A stretch of DNA of 64,000 nucleotides from Alicyclobacillus hesperidum (GTDB lineage Bacteria > Bacillota > Bacilli > Alicyclobacillales > Alicyclobacillaceae), in assembly GCF_900107035.1 (NCBI RefSeq), contig NZ_FNOJ01000011.1:16587-80586 (forward strand), in the 5' to 3' direction. A program made the translations under genes and the position numbers. The notes beneath the pieces were generated by a model. The model was not told where the DNA came from. It worked only from the letters and a program-made list of their open reading frames with translations, and ran no database searches. Below, piece after piece: positions 11,654-23,127 of the stretch; the first letter of the stretch is position 1, and each line of letters starts with the position of its first letter.

Positions 11654-11684
11654 GGGCTGTCGACAGTGATTTGGTTGACAGCCC
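11654..11684 (+). other. inverted repeat after rpoC
   Basis: GGGCTGTCGAC (from 11654) can pair with GTTGACAGCCC (ending 11684). No T-run follows, so it is not a standard terminator. It could be an mRNA processing or partial termination hairpin between rpoC and the L7Ae-like gene, or part of that gene's leader. Confidence 0.5.
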
Positions 11685-11752
11685 GGAAATCTCGGTGATA
11701 GAATTCCGTAGTGTGCGTCAGCACGATGTTTTCCCCTAAGGAGGATCGTGCG

Positions 11753-12010
11753 GTGTCCATTGACGACATACGCCAAGCGAAAAGGAAGACCATAGGCACG
11801 AACCAAACGCTGAAAGCTCTCAAGCAGCCTTCAGGACGAGTCCTCTGCGTATATGTTGCAAAGGATGCGGAGCCTCGTGTGACGGAGCCTGTCGTTCAAT
11901 TGGCGTCCAAGCTCGGAGTTCCAATCGAGTGGGTCGACACGATGCGGCAGTTGGGCAAAGCTTGTGGTATTGAAGTGGGGGCAGCCACGGCAAGCATTCT
12001 CGCCGAGTGA
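11753..12010 (+). CDS. rplGB: L7Ae-like K-turn-binding ribosomal protein
   Basis: An 85-residue protein from GTG 11753, placed 7-8 bases behind AAGGAGG. The motif QAKRKTIGTNQTLKAL and the C-terminal KLGKACGIEVGAATA match the L7Ae/L30e/YbxF family that binds kink-turn RNA. B. subtilis ybxF (rplGB) holds the same position between rpoC and rpsL. Its physiological RNA target is not known from the sequence. Confidence 0.9.
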   Translation: MSIDDIRQAKRKTIGTNQTLKALKQPSGRVLCVYVAKDAEPRVTEPVVQLASKLGVPIEWVDTMRQLGKACGIEVGAATASILAE

Positions 12011-12129
12011 TGCTGTCTAGTTTGGTGTGACGTCTGTGGATTTTTGTTTGCGTATCGATGAACCACCAGGCTCTGTGAGCTTGCAACGGACACGGGATGG
12101 GACGTTCAACAGTGAGAGGAGGTGCAGAT

Positions 12130-12549
12130 ATGCCGACAATCAACCAATTGGTGCGCAAGGGCCGTAAGGACATCGAGAAGAAATCTACGGCACCTGCGTT
12201 GCAAAAGGGTTATAACAGCCACGAGAAGTCGCTGACCGACTTGCCGTCCCCACAAAAGCGCGGCGTGTGCACGCGCGTTGGCACGATGACCCCGAAGAAG
12301 CCGAACTCGGCACTGCGCAAATATGCGCGTGTTCGTTTGACGAACACCATCGAAGTCACGGCTTATATTCCGGGCATCGGGCACAACCTGCAAGAGCACT
12401 CCGTCGTATTGGTGCGCGGTGGGCGCGTTAAGGACTTGCCGGGTGTGCGCTATCACATTGTTCGCGGTGCCCTTGATACAGCGGGTGTGAAAGACCGCAT
12501 GCAAGGTCGCTCTAAGTACGGTGCGAAGCGCCCGAAGGCGAAGTCGTAA
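12130..12549 (+). CDS. rpsL: 30S ribosomal protein S12
   Basis: 139 residues from ATG 12130 ([12 protein letters not shown]) behind GAGAGGAGGT. S12 lines the decoding centre. The two loops where streptomycin-resistance changes arise read [11 protein letters not shown] and [14 protein letters not shown], both wild type. First gene of the rpsL-rpsG-fusA-tuf group. Confidence 0.97.
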   Translation: MPTINQLVRKGRKDIEKKSTAPALQKGYNSHEKSLTDLPSPQKRGVCTRVGTMTPKKPNSALRKYARVRLTNTIEVTAYIPGIGHNLQEHSVVLVRGGRVKDLPGVRYHIVRGALDTAGVKDRMQGRSKYGAKRPKAKS

Positions 12550-12597
12550 TAGAGCGATAACGTCCTCGTGCGGGGATGAATGGAAGGAGGGTGTTCA

Positions 12598-13068
12598 GTG
12601 CCGAGAAAAGGCCCGGTTCCGAAGCGTGATGTGCTTCCGGACCCGATTTACGGGAATAAGTTGGTCACTCGTTTGATCAACAAAGTTATGCTGGACGGCA
12701 AAAAAGGTGTGTCACAGCGCATCGTCTACGGTGCGTTCGATTTAATTCGCGAGCGGTCTGGGAAAGATCCTATGGAAGTCTTCGAGACTGCAATGCGGAA
12801 CGTGATGCCGGTGTTGGAAGTCAAGGCACGTCGTGTTGGCGGTTCGAACTATCAGGTTCCTGTTGAAGTTCGCAACGACCGTCGCATTACGCTAGGCCTT
12901 CGCTGGTTGGTCAACTACGCGCGCATGCGCAGTGAGAAGACCATGGAGGAGAAGCTTGCAAACGAGCTTCTTGATGCAGCGAACAATACTGGCGGTGCGG
13001 TGCGTAAGCGCGAAGACACGCATCGCATGGCGGAGGCGAACAAGGCGTTCGCGCATTACCGCTGGTAA
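12598..13068 (+). CDS. rpsG: 30S ribosomal protein S7
   Basis: 156 residues, the standard S7 length, from GTG 12598 behind GAAGGAGGGTG. The start [16 protein letters not shown] and the motif [13 protein letters not shown] are diagnostic. S7 nucleates assembly of the 30S head and contacts the E-site tRNA. In other bacteria S7 represses its operon. Confidence 0.97.
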   Translation: MPRKGPVPKRDVLPDPIYGNKLVTRLINKVMLDGKKGVSQRIVYGAFDLIRERSGKDPMEVFETAMRNVMPVLEVKARRVGGSNYQVPVEVRNDRRITLGLRWLVNYARMRSEKTMEEKLANELLDAANNTGGAVRKREDTHRMAEANKAFAHYRW

Positions 13069-13101
13069 CCATTATCCTTTAATTAGGAAGGAGGCGGCGC
13101 G

Positions 13102-15177
13102 ATGGCACGCGAATTCCCGCTCGAAAAAACGAGGAACATCGGTATTATCGCACATATCGATGCCGGTAAAACCACGACGACCGAGCGCATTCTGTTCTAT
13201 ACTGGCCGTGTTCACAAGATTGGCGAAGTCCATGACGGTGCGGCTACCATGGACTGGATGGTGCAAGAGCAGGAACGCGGTATTACCATCACGTCCGCCG
13301 CTACAACTGCTCAGTGGAAAGGGCATCGCATCAATATCATTGACACGCCGGGTCACGTCGACTTCACGGTTGAAGTGGAACGCTCTCTACGCGTGCTCGA
13401 TGGTGCTTGTGCGGTGTTTGATGCCAAGGGCGGCGTCGAACCTCAGTCTGAGACGGTGTGGCGGCAGGCGGACAAATATCATGTCCCGCGCATTGCCTAT
13501 GTCAACAAGATGGACATCATTGGAGCCGACTTCCTCGCTTGCGTTGACCAAATGAAAGAACGCCTTGGCGCGAAAGCGGTGCCGATTCAATTGCCCATCG
13601 GTGCAGAAGATGAGTTCCGTGGCATGATTGACCTTGTTGAAATGAAGGCTATCATTTACACGGATGACCTCGGCACGCAGGCGCAGAATACTGAGATTCC
13701 GGAAGAATTGAAGGATCTTGCGGAGGAGAAGCGGGCAGAGTTGATCGAGGCGGTAGCCGAGGTCAACGAAGAGCTGATGATGAAGTACCTCGAAGGCGAG
13801 GAGCTTACGGTCGACGAGATCAAAGCTGGCTTGCGTGAGGGTACGTGTAAGGTACAACTCTTCCCGGTCCTGTGCGGCTCATCCTACCGGAACAAAGGTG
13901 TTCAGCTCATGTTGGATGCGGTTGTGGATTACCTGCCAGCTCCGACCGACGTGCCTGCTATTAAAGGCGTGACGCCCGATGGTGAAGAAATTGAGCGTCA
14001 TTCTTCGGACGAGGAACCCTTCTCGGCTCTGGCCTTCAAGATTATGACGGATCCGTTCGTCGGTAAGCTCGCGTTCTTCCGTGTGTACTCCGGTATTTTG
14101 GAGAGCGGATCGTACGTCTTGAATTCGACCAAGGGCAAGCGGGAACGCATTGGCCGTATCTTGCAGATGCACGCAAACCACCGCGAAGAAATCTCCCGGG
14201 TATATGCGGGTGACATCGCGGCTGCGGTAGGCCTAAAAGATACGACCACTGGCGATACCTTGTGTGACGAAAAGAATGTCGTTCTTCTCGAGTCGATGGA
14301 ATTTCCGGAACCTGTTATTTCGGTTTCCATTGAGCCGAAGACAAAAGCCGACCAAGACAAGATGGGTATTGCTTTGTCGAAGTTGGCGGAAGAAGATCCG
14401 ACGTTCAAGACGTACACCGACCCCGAGACCGGACAAACCATCATCCAGGGCATGGGTGAGCTGCACCTGGAGGTCATTGTCGACCGCATGCAACGCGAGT
14501 TTAAGGTCGAGTGCAACGTAGGTATGCCGCAGGTTGCTTACCGTGAGACGATTACCAAGCGTGTCGACCAAGAAGGCAAGTTCGTTCGCCAATCTGGTGG
14601 CCGCGGGCAGTATGGCCACGTCAAGGTCATCTTCGAACCGTTGGAACGTGGACAAGGCTTCGTCTTCGAAAACAAGATCGTCGGCGGTGTGATTCCGAAG
14701 GAATACATCCCTGCGGTCGAAGAGGGTATTCAGGAAGCTATGCGTAACGGCGTGTTGGCTGGCTATCCACTTGTCGACGTCAAGGCGACGTTGTATGACG
14801 GTTCGTATCACGATGTCGACTCGAGTGAAATGGCGTTCAAAATCGCTGGTTCGATGGCCCTGAAGGCCGGTGCCGAAAAGGCTGCACCCGTTCTGCTGGA
14901 GCCTATCATGCGTGTAGAGGTAACGGTCCCCGAGGAGTACATGGGTGATATCCTGGGTGACATCAACTCGCGCCGTGGTCGTGTTGAAGGCATGGATACG
15001 CGCAATAACGCAAGCATCGTCCGCGGATTCGTTCCGCTGTCCGAGATGTTTGGTTATTCGACCTCGCTACGCTCACGTACTCAAGGTCGCGGCACCTATT
15101 CCATGGAGCTCGCCGCCTATGAAGAAGTTCCGAAGAGTGTTGCTGAGGGCATCATTAAGAAGAGCAAAGGCGAATAA
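13102..15177 (+). CDS. fusA: translation elongation factor G
   Basis: 691 residues from ATG 13102 behind GGAAGGAGGC. The GTPase motifs are G1 AHIDAGKTT, switch [10 protein letters not shown] and NKMD. It drives ribosomal translocation. Domains II-V are complete, with the C-terminal [20 protein letters not shown]. Length is typical and the bacterial EF-G rather than RRF2/LepA signature is clear. tuf follows after 13 bases. Confidence 0.98.
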   Translation: MAREFPLEKTRNIGIIAHIDAGKTTTTERILFYTGRVHKIGEVHDGAATMDWMVQEQERGITITSAATTAQWKGHRINIIDTPGHVDFTVEVERSLRVLDGACAVFDAKGGVEPQSETVWRQADKYHVPRIAYVNKMDIIGADFLACVDQMKERLGAKAVPIQLPIGAEDEFRGMIDLVEMKAIIYTDDLGTQAQNTEIPEELKDLAEEKRAELIEAVAEVNEELMMKYLEGEELTVDEIKAGLREGTCKVQLFPVLCGSSYRNKGVQLMLDAVVDYLPAPTDVPAIKGVTPDGEEIERHSSDEEPFSALAFKIMTDPFVGKLAFFRVYSGILESGSYVLNSTKGKRERIGRILQMHANHREEISRVYAGDIAAAVGLKDTTTGDTLCDEKNVVLLESMEFPEPVISVSIEPKTKADQDKMGIALSKLAEEDPTFKTYTDPETGQTIIQGMGELHLEVIVDRMQREFKVECNVGMPQVAYRETITKRVDQEGKFVRQSGGRGQYGHVKVIFEPLERGQGFVFENKIVGGVIPKEYIPAVEEGIQEAMRNGVLAGYPLVDVKATLYDGSYHDVDSSEMAFKIAGSMALKAGAEKAAPVLLEPIMRVEVTVPEEYMGDILGDINSRRGRVEGMDTRNNASIVRGFVPLSEMFGYSTSLRSRTQGRGTYSMELAAYEEVPKSVAEGIIKKSKGE

Positions 15178-15190
15178 GGAGTGATCTCTC

Positions 15191-16378
15191 GTGGCAAAGG
15201 AAAAATTTGATCGCAGCAAACCGCACGTCAATATTGGTACCATCGGTCACGTCGACCACGGTAAGACGACTTTGACGGCGGCTATTACGTCCGTACAGGC
15301 TGCTAAGGGTAAGGCGAAGGCTCAGAAGTACGACGAAATCGATAAGGCTCCGGAAGAGCGCGAGCGCGGTATCACCATCAATACCGCTCACGTCGAGTAC
15401 GAAACCGACAATCGTCACTATGCACACGTGGACTGCCCAGGACACGCGGACTACGTGAAGAACATGATCACCGGTGCTGCTCAGATGGACGGTGCTATCT
15501 TGGTCGTATCTGCTGCTGACGGTCCGATGCCACAAACGCGTGAGCACATCCTGCTCTCCCGTCAGGTCGGCGTTCCGTACTTGGTGGTCTTCCTGAACAA
15601 GTGCGACATGGTCGACGATGAAGAATTGCTCGAACTCGTCGAAATGGAAGTTCGCGAATTGCTTAGCGAGTATGAGTTCCCTGGAGACGATATCCCGGTC
15701 ATCCGCGGCTCCGCTCTGAAGGCTCTCGAGGGCGATCCGGAATACGTCAAGAAGATTGAAGAGCTCATGGATGCGGTCGACAGCTACATCCCAACGCCAG
15801 AGCGCGACACGACCAAGCCATTCCTGATGCCGGTCGAGGACGTGTTCACCATCACGGGTCGCGGTACGGTTGCTACAGGCCGTGTTGAACGCGGTACTTT
15901 GAAGGTTGGCGACGAAGTTGAAATCGTCGGTCTGCGTGAAGAGCGCCGTAAGACGGTTGCCACCGGTATCGAGATGTTCCGCAAGCTTCTCGACCAAGCT
16001 GAAGCTGGTGACAACATTGGTGCGCTGTTGCGTGGTGTGGAGCGTAAAGACATCGAGCGTGGCCAAGTTGTCTGCAAGCCTGGCAGCATCAATCCGCATA
16101 CTCAGTTCACCGCTGAAGTGTATGTCTTGACGAAGGAAGAAGGCGGCCGTCACACCCCGTTCTTCAACGGGTATCGTCCGCAGTTCTACTTCCGTACCAC
16201 GGACGTTACCGGTGTTGTTCAATTGCCGGAAGGTACAGAAATGGTGATGCCTGGCGATAACGTTTCCATGACGGTTGAATTGATCGCCCCCATCGCTGTT
16301 GAAGAAGGCACCCGTTTCTCCATTCGCGAAGGTGGCCGCACGGTTGGTGCTGGTGTCGTCGCGTCGGTCATCAAGTAA
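15191..16378 (+). CDS. tuf: translation elongation factor Tu
   Basis: 395 residues from GTG 15191. GTPase motifs are [17 protein letters not shown] and NKCD; the catalytic His is in the PGHADY motif. It delivers aminoacyl-tRNA to the ribosome. The three-domain length is standard, ending in [15 protein letters not shown] terminator follows, so this is the last gene of the str group. Confidence 0.98.
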   Translation: MAKEKFDRSKPHVNIGTIGHVDHGKTTLTAAITSVQAAKGKAKAQKYDEIDKAPEERERGITINTAHVEYETDNRHYAHVDCPGHADYVKNMITGAAQMDGAILVVSAADGPMPQTREHILLSRQVGVPYLVVFLNKCDMVDDEELLELVEMEVRELLSEYEFPGDDIPVIRGSALKALEGDPEYVKKIEELMDAVDSYIPTPERDTTKPFLMPVEDVFTITGRGTVATGRVERGTLKVGDEVEIVGLREERRKTVATGIEMFRKLLDQAEAGDNIGALLRGVERKDIERGQVVCKPGSINPHTQFTAEVYVLTKEEGGRHTPFFNGYRPQFYFRTTDVTGVVQLPEGTEMVMPGDNVSMTVELIAPIAVEEGTRFSIREGGRTVGAGVVASVIK

Positions 16379-16406
16379 TATGACTTCACGCAAGTGATGG
16401 TTAGAT

Positions 16407-16435
16407 CAGGCGGCCCATTGTGGCCGCCTTGTTTC
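16407..16435 (+). terminator. tuf terminator
   Basis: AGGCGGCC pairs with GGCCGCCT around a CATT-type loop and is followed by TTGTTTC. It separates the str group from the S10 operon promoter. Confidence 0.8.
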
Positions 16436-16465
16436 ATGGCCGAGTTTGCGAATTCGCAAAAAACC

Positions 16466-16494
16466 TTGCCACGTAGATGCTGGTCTAGTATAAT
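16466..16494 (+). promoter_or_regulatory. S10 operon promoter (sigma-A type)
   Basis: TTGCCA (16466-16471), a 17-base spacer, and a perfect TATAAT (16489-16494). It lies between the tuf terminator and rpsJ and would leave an untranslated leader of roughly 120 bases. It is the best consensus promoter in the ribosomal block. Confidence 0.85.
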
Positions 16495-16622
16495 ATCGGA
16501 CGTTGGTCTCAAATAGCGATGAAGCGGAAGGTTGCCTATGTGTCCATAAGCCATATGGGATACCGATGGGGGAATTTCTGCGGAGTATGTCCAACGAATT
16601 GGGCGAAAAGGAGGGAAAACAT

Positions 16623-16931
16623 ATGGCGAAGCAAAAGATTCGGATTCGATTGAAGGCGTATGATCACACGATTTTGGATCAGTCGGCAGAACGCATTGTT
16701 GATACGGCGAAGCGCTCGGGCGCTAAGGTGGCCGGGCCAATTCCGCTTCCGACGGAGCGCGAGGTGTACACCATCCTGCGTGCACCGCACAAATATAAGG
16801 ATTCGCGTGAACAATTCGAGATTCGTACACATAAACGCTTGATCGATATCCACAATCCGACGCCGCAAACAGTCGACTCGTTGATGCGTCTCGACTTGCC
16901 GTCTGGTGTTGATATCGAGATTAAGTTGTAA
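16623..16931 (+). CDS. rpsJ: 30S ribosomal protein S10 (NusE)
   Basis: 102 residues from ATG 16623 ([15 protein letters not shown]), the usual length; the open frame continues upstream but is untranslated leader. A GGAGGGAAAAC ribosome binding site precedes it. S10 is a 30S head protein and also the NusE partner of NusB in antitermination. First gene of the S10 operon. Confidence 0.97.
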   Translation: MAKQKIRIRLKAYDHTILDQSAERIVDTAKRSGAKVAGPIPLPTEREVYTILRAPHKYKDSREQFEIRTHKRLIDIHNPTPQTVDSLMRLDLPSGVDIEIKL

Positions 16932-16988
16932 TTGGGATACGGCACACCAGGTGCCGTTGTATTGTATGTGTTTGAGGAGGTGCACACT

Positions 16989-17621
16989 TTGAAGGGGATT
17001 CTCGGGCGCAAGCTTGGCATGACACAAGTCTTTACGGAAGACGGTGAAGTTGTGCCGGTAACGGTCATTGAGGCTGGTCCGTGCGTCGTGCTGCAAAAGC
17101 GCGAAGAGGCAGTCGATGGCTATGAAGCGATTCAGGTGGGCTTTGCTGACCAAAAGCCCAATCGGGCGACGAAAGCGGAAAAGGGACACGCCGAAAAGGC
17201 GGGTACCGCACCAAAGCGTTTTGTACGTGAATTTCGCGGTGTGAACTTGGCGGACTACGAGGTTGGTCAACAGCTGAAGGCTGACGTGTTTGCCGTTGGG
17301 GATGTCGTTGACGTGATTGGCGTGTCTAAGGGTAAGGGTTATGCAGGTCCTATTAAACGCCATAATCAGCATCGTGGTCCTATGGCGCACGGCTCGAAAT
17401 ATCACCGTGGCGTTGGTTCGCTCGGTTCTATTGCCGCAAACCGTACGTTTAAGGGTCAGACCATGGCGGGACGTATGGGTGGAGAACGTGTGACGGTCCA
17501 GAACTTGGAGGTTGTCCGCGTCGACGTCGAAAAGAATGTGTTGCTGATTAAGGGTTCTGTTCCGGGACCGAAAAATTCGTTTGTGACGATTCGTTCCGCC
17601 GTGAAGGCGCAACAGAAGTAA
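16989..17621 (+). CDS. rplC: 50S ribosomal protein L3
   Basis: 210 residues from TTG 16989 ([15 protein letters not shown]), 8 bases behind GAGGAGGT. The loop that reaches the peptidyl-transferase centre contains [20 protein letters not shown]3 starts 50S assembly. Confidence 0.96.
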   Translation: MKGILGRKLGMTQVFTEDGEVVPVTVIEAGPCVVLQKREEAVDGYEAIQVGFADQKPNRATKAEKGHAEKAGTAPKRFVREFRGVNLADYEVGQQLKADVFAVGDVVDVIGVSKGKGYAGPIKRHNQHRGPMAHGSKYHRGVGSLGSIAANRTFKGQTMAGRMGGERVTVQNLEVVRVDVEKNVLLIKGSVPGPKNSFVTIRSAVKAQQK

Positions 17622-17649
17622 GGATCTGTGTTTGAAAGGAGGCAGAGTC

Positions 17650-18270
17650 ATGCCGACAGTGGCAGTTTTGAATACAGCCGGTCAACAGGTTTCCGAGTTG
17701 CAGCTTAGCGACAAGATTTTCGGTGCGCCTGTACGGCTGGATCTCATGCACCAAGTCGTGTTGCAGTATTTGGCTGCACGCCGTGCCGGTACGCACAAGG
17801 TTAAGAACCGTGCGGCGGTATCCGGTGGTGGCCGTAAGCCGTGGCGTCAAAAGGGGACGGGCCGTGCCCGTCAAGGTAGTATTCGCGCTCCGCAATGGAA
17901 GGGCGGTGGCGTTGTGTTTGGGCCGACGCCTCGCTCGTACGCCTTCTCTGTGCCTAAGAAAGTGCGTCGTCTTGCGCTGTACAGTGCACTTTCCTCCAAG
18001 GTTGCAGAAGGTAAAATCATCGTGCTGGATGATTTGCAATTGAACCAGCCGAAGACCAAGGAAATGGTTTCCGTTTTGAAGAACCTCAACGTCGGTAAAG
18101 CGCTGATTGTCGACGGTGAAAAGAAGGAACCTCTATATCGCTCTTCGCGGAACATTCCTGGAGTGAAATACATGGATGCGGCCGGCATCAATGTCTATGA
18201 ACTGCTCCGTCACGATCACCTCGTACTGACGAAGGATGCGGTTGCGAAGGTAGAGGAGGTGTTCGCCTGA
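17650..18270 (+). CDS. rplD: 50S ribosomal protein L4
   Basis: 206 residues from ATG 17650 behind AAAGGAGGC. The exit-tunnel loop has [19 protein letters not shown], the region linked to macrolide resistance, with no obvious change. In E. coli L4 represses the S10 operon; no such leader site was identified here. Its TGA overlaps the rplW ATG by one base. Confidence 0.96.
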   Translation: MPTVAVLNTAGQQVSELQLSDKIFGAPVRLDLMHQVVLQYLAARRAGTHKVKNRAAVSGGGRKPWRQKGTGRARQGSIRAPQWKGGGVVFGPTPRSYAFSVPKKVRRLALYSALSSKVAEGKIIVLDDLQLNQPKTKEMVSVLKNLNVGKALIVDGEKKEPLYRSSRNIPGVKYMDAAGINVYELLRHDHLVLTKDAVAKVEEVFA

Positions 18271-18557
18271 TGGATCCGCGGGATTTGATTAAACGTCCGG
18301 TCATCACTGAACGCTCCACTGAGCTCATGGAAGAAAACAAGTACGTGTTTGAGGTCGACCGCCGCGCGAACAAGGTTGAGATTCGCAAGGCGATTGAGAA
18401 GTTGTTCGACGTGAAGGTCGTTTCCGTAAACACGCTGAACCAGACCGGTAAGGTCAAGCGGGTTGGCAAGTATGTTGGCCGTACGCAGGATCGCAAAAAG
18501 GCCATCGTCAAGCTTGCTCCGGATTCGAAGCCGATCAATTTCTTTGGCGAGTCGTGA
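18270..18557 (+). CDS. rplW: 50S ribosomal protein L23
   Basis: 95 residues from ATG 18270, overlapping the rplD stop (TGATG), which implies translational coupling. The motif [12 protein letters not shown] is the L23 signature. L23 sits at the tunnel exit and docks trigger factor and SRP. Confidence 0.96.
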   Translation: MDPRDLIKRPVITERSTELMEENKYVFEVDRRANKVEIRKAIEKLFDVKVVSVNTLNQTGKVKRVGKYVGRTQDRKKAIVKLAPDSKPINFFGES

Positions 18558-18598
18558 TCGGACTGCCTCGAACGCAATAAACAAAGGAGGTCGTCGAT

Positions 18599-19429
18599 AT
18601 GGCGATTAAGAAGTATCGTCCGACTTCTCCTGGACGCCGCTTTATGTCGGTCTCGACGTTCGAAGAGATCACGACCGACAAACCGGAGAAGTCGTTGCTG
18701 GTTCCGCTCAAAAACCGTGCGGGCCGCAACAATCAAGGTAAGATAACCGTTCGTCACCAAGGCGGCGGGCACAAGCGCCAATACCGCTTGATTGACTTTA
18801 AGCGGAACAAAGACGGCGTGCCGGCCAAGGTGGCAACGATTGAGTATGATCCCAATCGCTCAGCTCGCATTGCGCTGCTGCACTACCGTGACGGTGAGAA
18901 GCGTTACATCATTGCTCCGCATGGACTAAAGGTCGGGGACATTATTGTTAGCGGTGAAAATGCGGATATTCGCGTTGGGAATGCACTGCCGTTGTCGTCG
19001 ATCCCTGTTGGTACGGTTATTCACAACATAGAGTTGAAACCCGGTAAGGGTGGTCAGTTGGCTCGTGCGGCTGGCGCGTCTGCGCAGCTTATGGCAAAGG
19101 AAGGCGATTATGCGCAAGTTCGTCTCGCCTCTGGCGAAGTGCGCAAGGTTCGCGTCGAGTGCCGTGCGACCATTGGTCAAGTCGGTAATCTCGATCACGA
19201 AAATATCAACATCGGTAAGGCTGGACGTAGTCGCTGGTTGAATCGACGTCCAACCGTTCGTGGTTCCGTCATGAACCCTGTGGATCACCCGCACGGTGGT
19301 GGTGAGGGTCGCGCACCGATCGGTCGCAAGTCGCCGATGTCCCCTTGGGGCAAGCCGACTCTTGGTAAAAAGACGCGGAAGAAGAACCATCCGACTGATA
19401 AGTACATCGTTCGTCGGCGGACGAAGTAA
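18599..19429 (+). CDS. rplB: 50S ribosomal protein L2
   Basis: 276 residues from ATG 18599 behind AAAGGAGGT. C-terminal signature [20 protein letters not shown] carries the conserved His near the peptidyl-transferase centre. The length is normal. Confidence 0.97.
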   Translation: MAIKKYRPTSPGRRFMSVSTFEEITTDKPEKSLLVPLKNRAGRNNQGKITVRHQGGGHKRQYRLIDFKRNKDGVPAKVATIEYDPNRSARIALLHYRDGEKRYIIAPHGLKVGDIIVSGENADIRVGNALPLSSIPVGTVIHNIELKPGKGGQLARAAGASAQLMAKEGDYAQVRLASGEVRKVRVECRATIGQVGNLDHENINIGKAGRSRWLNRRPTVRGSVMNPVDHPHGGGEGRAPIGRKSPMSPWGKPTLGKKTRKKNHPTDKYIVRRRTK

Positions 19430-19473
19430 TACGGATCACGTCTGGGTTGTTTGAAGAAGGGAGGCGACTGACG

Positions 19474-19755
19474 TTGGGTCGTTCATTGAAGAAGGGGCCG
19501 TTCTGCGACGACCACCTCATGAAAAAGGTGGAGGCGTTGAATGAGTCGGGCGAAAAGAAGGTTATTAAAACCTGGTCGCGGCGTTCTACCATTTTCCCTC
19601 AGTTTGTCGGACATACGTTCGCGGTTCATGACGGGAGAAAGCACGTGCCGGTGTACGTAACTGAGGATATGGTCGGTCACAAGTTGGGCGAGTTCGTCCC
19701 GACGCGGACGTTCAAAGGTCACGCCGGTGATGAGAAGTCTTCTCGATCCCGCTAA
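19474..19755 (+). CDS. rpsS: 30S ribosomal protein S19
   Basis: 93 residues from TTG 19474 ([13 protein letters not shown]), behind GAAGGGAGGCG. The C-terminus has [16 protein letters not shown], the family signature. It forms the top of the 30S head with S13. Confidence 0.96.
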   Translation: MGRSLKKGPFCDDHLMKKVEALNESGEKKVIKTWSRRSTIFPQFVGHTFAVHDGRKHVPVYVTEDMVGHKLGEFVPTRTFKGHAGDEKSSRSR

Positions 19756-19833
19756 GCGGTTGTTGGAGTACCTGATATAGGCGTCGTCGCAGTTTTCGCT
19801 CGTCGGCGCCAGTCTCGTGGAGGAGGTAGCAGG

Positions 19834-20175
19834 ATGGAGGCAACGCAAACGCGTGCTGTTGCGAAGTATATTCGCATCGCTCCGCGCAAGATGCGCCTGG
19901 TGGTCGACTTGATTCGCGGCAAAGGTGTGCAAGAAGCTCTCGCGATATTGAAGTTCACGCCTCGCGCTGGTTCGCCGGTCGTTGAAAAGGTGCTGCGGTC
20001 TGCGATCGCGAATGCGGAGAACAATCACAATATGAACGTTGATCGGCTTTACGTAAAGGAGATTTACGTAGACGAGGGTCCGACGCTAAAGAGGTTCCGG
20101 CCTCGTGCGCAAGGGCGTGCATTCAGTATTTTTAAGCGGACGAGTCATGTGACGGTCGTCGTCGCTGAAAAGTAA
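19834..20175 (+). CDS. rplV: 50S ribosomal protein L22
   Basis: 113 residues from ATG 19834 behind GGAGGAGGT. It begins with the alternative short N-terminus [21 protein letters not shown]. The hairpin lining the exit tunnel ends with [17 protein letters not shown], with no deletion of the kind linked to macrolide resistance. Confidence 0.96.
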   Translation: MEATQTRAVAKYIRIAPRKMRLVVDLIRGKGVQEALAILKFTPRAGSPVVEKVLRSAIANAENNHNMNVDRLYVKEIYVDEGPTLKRFRPRAQGRAFSIFKRTSHVTVVVAEK

Positions 20176-20191
20176 GGGAGGGATTTGCTGC

Positions 20192-20875
20192 ATGGGTCAA
20201 AAGGTTAACCCTGTTGGTCTCCGAATTGGCATCATTCGCGATTGGGAGGCGAAGTGGTTCGCGAATAAGAAGGACTATCAAGACCTGTTGCTTGAGGACT
20301 TAAAGATTCGGAACTATGTTTCGCGTCGTCTGAAGGATGCTGCTGTGGCATCGATTGACATCGAACGTGCGGCTAACCGCATTAATGTGACGGTTCACAC
20401 CGCGAAACCAGGTATGGTCATCGGCAAGGGCGGTGCAGAAGTCGATGCGCTGCGCAATCAGTTGAACGCACTTACCGGGAAGCGTGTCCACATCTCCATT
20501 TCGGAGATCAAGTCGCCAGATTTGTCGGCGAAACTGGTCGCTGAAGGGATCGCACAGCAACTGGAGCGCCGTGTTTCCTTCCGTCGCGCGATGAAGCAGG
20601 CAATTCAACGCTCGATGCGCGCGGGCGCTAAGGGTGTTCGCGTTCAGGTTTCTGGTCGTCTTGGTGGTGCTGAAATTGCACGTACCGAAGGTTATTCCGA
20701 AGGTACGGTTCCGTTGCACACCCTGCGTGCGGATATCGATTATGCGTTGGCTGAAGCGCATACCACCTACGGCCGAATCGGCGTTAAGGTTTGGATCTAT
20801 CGCGGTGAAGTGCTCCCGCAGCGGAAGAATCAGTCTGCGGAGACCGCAGAGGACGCTGTTCAAGGAGGTCGGTAA
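20192..20875 (+). CDS. rpsC: 30S ribosomal protein S3
   Basis: 227 residues from ATG 20192. The KH domain motif is [16 protein letters not shown] and the C-terminal domain has [22 protein letters not shown]3 forms the mRNA entry helicase site with S4 and S5. Confidence 0.97.
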   Translation: MGQKVNPVGLRIGIIRDWEAKWFANKKDYQDLLLEDLKIRNYVSRRLKDAAVASIDIERAANRINVTVHTAKPGMVIGKGGAEVDALRNQLNALTGKRVHISISEIKSPDLSAKLVAEGIAQQLERRVSFRRAMKQAIQRSMRAGAKGVRVQVSGRLGGAEIARTEGYSEGTVPLHTLRADIDYALAEAHTTYGRIGVKVWIYRGEVLPQRKNQSAETAEDAVQGGR

Positions 20876-20878
20876 ACC

Positions 20879-21316
20879 ATGTTGATGCCAAAGCGCGTAA
20901 AGCACAGAAAAGAATTCCGTGGCCGCATGAAGGGTCATTCCAAAGGTGGCAACGAAGTGACGTTTGGCCAGTATGGCCTGGTTGCTCTCGAGCCTGCCTG
21001 GATCACAAACCGCCAAATCGAAGCGGCTCGTATCGCAATGACGCGCTATATGCGTCGTGGCGGCAAGGTGTGGATTAAAATCTTCCCGAGCAAACCCGTG
21101 ACGCAAAAGCCTGCGGAAACTCGTATGGGCAGTGGTAAGGGTTCGCCGGAGAAGTGGGTGGCTGTCGTAAAGCCTGGTCGCGTGATGTTTGAGGTGGCCG
21201 GCGTTAGTGAAGAAATTGCGCGTGAGGCTATGCGCTTGGCGGCAATGAAGCTACCGATCAAGTCGAAGTTTGTGACTCGTGAAGAAGTGGGTGGTGACGC
21301 AAATGAAGGCAACTGA
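20879..21316 (+). CDS. rplP: 50S ribosomal protein L16
   Basis: 145 residues. ATG 20879 ([11 protein letters not shown]) matches the two-residue-longer family start and has AAGGAGG about 10 bases upstream; ATG 20885 is the alternative. The motif [19 protein letters not shown] is present. The last 14 bases overlap rpmC. Confidence 0.96.
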   Translation: MLMPKRVKHRKEFRGRMKGHSKGGNEVTFGQYGLVALEPAWITNRQIEAARIAMTRYMRRGGKVWIKIFPSKPVTQKPAETRMGSGKGSPEKWVAVVKPGRVMFEVAGVSEEIAREAMRLAAMKLPIKSKFVTREEVGGDANEGN

Positions 21317-21500
21317 GTTGCGGGAACTGAGCAGCGAGGAGCTGGCGTCCCGCATTGAGGGGCTGAAGGACGAGCTGTTCAACCTCCGCTTCCAACTGGC
21401 AACGGGGCAATTGGAAAACCCGATGCGTATTCGCCAGGTGCGCAAGGATATTGCACGCGCAAAGACGATTTTGCGTCAGCGTGAGCTTGGTATTGGCTAA
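21303..21500 (+). CDS. rpmC: 50S ribosomal protein L29
   Basis: 65 residues from ATG 21303 ([14 protein letters not shown]), inside the end of rplP with a GTGGTGA-type site upstream. Two-helix protein with the [15 protein letters not shown] motif. It lies at the tunnel exit next to L23. The overlap suggests coupled translation. Confidence 0.95.
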   Translation: MKATELRELSSEELASRIEGLKDELFNLRFQLATGQLENPMRIRQVRKDIARAKTILRQRELGIG

Positions 21501-21520
21501 TTCGGAAGGGAGGTCATTTC

Positions 21521-21781
21521 ATGGAACGCAATGAACGCAAAGAGCGTGTTGGCAAGGTCGTCAGCGACAAGATGGATAAGACGATCGTCGTTGCTGTAGA
21601 GGAGAACGTGAAGCACCGCCTCTATAACAAGACAGTGCGCCGGACCAAGAAGTTTAAGGCTCACGATGAAAACAATGAGGCGAAGATCGGCGACGTTGTG
21701 CGGATTATGGAAACCCGACCGCTCAGCAAAGATAAGCGTTGGCGGTTGGTCGAAATCGTCGAGAAGGCCGTTATTATCTAA
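21521..21781 (+). CDS. rpsQ: 30S ribosomal protein S17
   Basis: 86 residues from ATG 21521 behind GGAAGGGAGG. An OB-fold protein with the signatures [17 protein letters not shown] and [20 protein letters not shown]. It is a primary binder of the 16S 5' domain. Confidence 0.96.
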   Translation: MERNERKERVGKVVSDKMDKTIVVAVEENVKHRLYNKTVRRTKKFKAHDENNEAKIGDVVRIMETRPLSKDKRWRLVEIVEKAVII

Positions 21782-21812
21782 GTTTCATTAGTCGGAAGGG
21801 AGGAAACCTAGG

Positions 21813-22181
21813 ATGATTCAACCGCAAACACGTTTGACCGTGGCAGACAACTCTGGGGCGAAGGAAATTATGTGCTTCCGCGTGCTCGGTGGTTCGAACC
21901 GGAAGACGGCCAACATCGGTGATATCATCGTTGCGTCTGTTAAGAGTGCAACACCCGGGGGCGTTGTCAAGAAGGGTGACGTCGTCAAGGCTGTTATCGT
22001 TCGCAGCAAGCGCGGTCTTCGCCGCAATGATGGATCGCATATTCGCTTCGACGAGAACGCAGCGGTCATCATTCGCGAAGACAAGAGCCCACGAGGCACG
22101 CGAATTTTTGGGCCAGTCGCGCGCGAATTGCGCGATCGCGATTTTATGAAGATTATCTCCTTGGCGCCTGAAGTGCTCTAA
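21813..22181 (+). CDS. rplN: 50S ribosomal protein L14
   Basis: 122 residues, the usual length, from ATG 21813 behind GGAAGGGAGG. The start [19 protein letters not shown] and the end [20 protein letters not shown] are typical. It forms an intersubunit bridge. Confidence 0.97.
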   Translation: MIQPQTRLTVADNSGAKEIMCFRVLGGSNRKTANIGDIIVASVKSATPGGVVKKGDVVKAVIVRSKRGLRRNDGSHIRFDENAAVIIREDKSPRGTRIFGPVARELRDRDFMKIISLAPEVL

Positions 22182-22213
22182 GGAGTCGGGATTTGAACGC
22201 AGGAGGTGGCAAC

Positions 22214-22534
22214 GTGACGAAGTTGCGAGTGAAGACCGGAGATAAAGTCGTCGTCATCGCAGGCAAGGACAAGACGAAGACAGGCCGCATTTTGAAGGTG
22301 TTCCCGAGTGAGGGCCGTGTAATCGTCGAGGGCGTGAACATTGTAAAGCGCCATTCAAAGCCAAGCCCGGCACATCCGGAGGGCGGCATCATCGAGAAGG
22401 AAGCACCGATTCACGTTTCGAATATCGCGATTGCGGATCCGAAGACGGGTGAGGCTTCGCGTATCGGATATAAGTTCCTGGAAGACGGGCGCAAAGTGCG
22501 TTACTCGAAAAAGTCTGGCGAAGTTCTCGACTGA
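22214..22534 (+). CDS. rplX: 50S ribosomal protein L24
   Basis: 106 residues from GTG 22214 behind GCAGGAGGT. The KOW motif is [20 protein letters not shown]24 is an assembly initiator at the tunnel exit. Confidence 0.95.
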   Translation: MTKLRVKTGDKVVVIAGKDKTKTGRILKVFPSEGRVIVEGVNIVKRHSKPSPAHPEGGIIEKEAPIHVSNIAIADPKTGEASRIGYKFLEDGRKVRYSKKSGEVLD

Positions 22535-22561
22535 GTAGCCAGGTGAAAGGAGGTTTTGTCG

Positions 22562-23101
22562 TTGACTCGATTGCAAGATATGTACCGGGCGCAGGTCGTA
22601 CCGGCGTTGATGAAGGAGTTCCAATACAAGAATGCGATGCAGGTTCCGCGCGTCGAGAAAGTCGTCATTAACATGGGTCTCGGCGAAGCGACGCAGAATC
22701 CAAAAGTGATTGATGCTGCGGTTGAGGATTTGCAGGCTATTGCGGGACAACGTCCTGTTGTTACGCGTGCGAAGAAGTCCATCGCGGGCTTTCGTCTTCG
22801 TCAAGGTATGCCAATTGGTGTAAAGGTGACGTTGCGCGGCGAACGGATGTACCACTTCCTCGACAAGCTGATGAACGTTGCGCTTCCTCGTGTGCGCGAC
22901 TTCCGCGGCGTTTCACCAAAGGCGTTTGATGGCCGTGGCAACTACACGTTAGGCTTGCGGGAACAGTTGATCTTCCCTGAAATCGATTATGACAAGATCG
23001 ATAAAGTTCGCGGCATGGAAGTGGTTGTCGTGACGACGGCGAACACAGATGAAGAAGCTCGTGCGCTGCTCACGGAGATGGGCATGCCATTCCGGAAGTA
23101 A
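22562..23101 (+). CDS. rplE: 50S ribosomal protein L5
   Basis: 179 residues from TTG 22562 ([11 protein letters not shown]), 8 bases behind AAAGGAGG; an earlier in-frame TTG at 22556 is too close to that site. The motif [14 protein letters not shown] is diagnostic. L5 binds 5S rRNA in the central protuberance. Confidence 0.96.
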   Translation: MTRLQDMYRAQVVPALMKEFQYKNAMQVPRVEKVVINMGLGEATQNPKVIDAAVEDLQAIAGQRPVVTRAKKSIAGFRLRQGMPIGVKVTLRGERMYHFLDKLMNVALPRVRDFRGVSPKAFDGRGNYTLGLREQLIFPEIDYDKIDKVRGMEVVVVTTANTDEEARALLTEMGMPFRK

Positions 23102-23127
23102 AAGTCCTTGACGAGGAGGTCGAGACC

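Noticed and set aside
11654..11684. rpoC terminator
   Set aside because: A good stem but no T-run; the next genes are close, so full termination is unlikely. Kept only as an inverted repeat.
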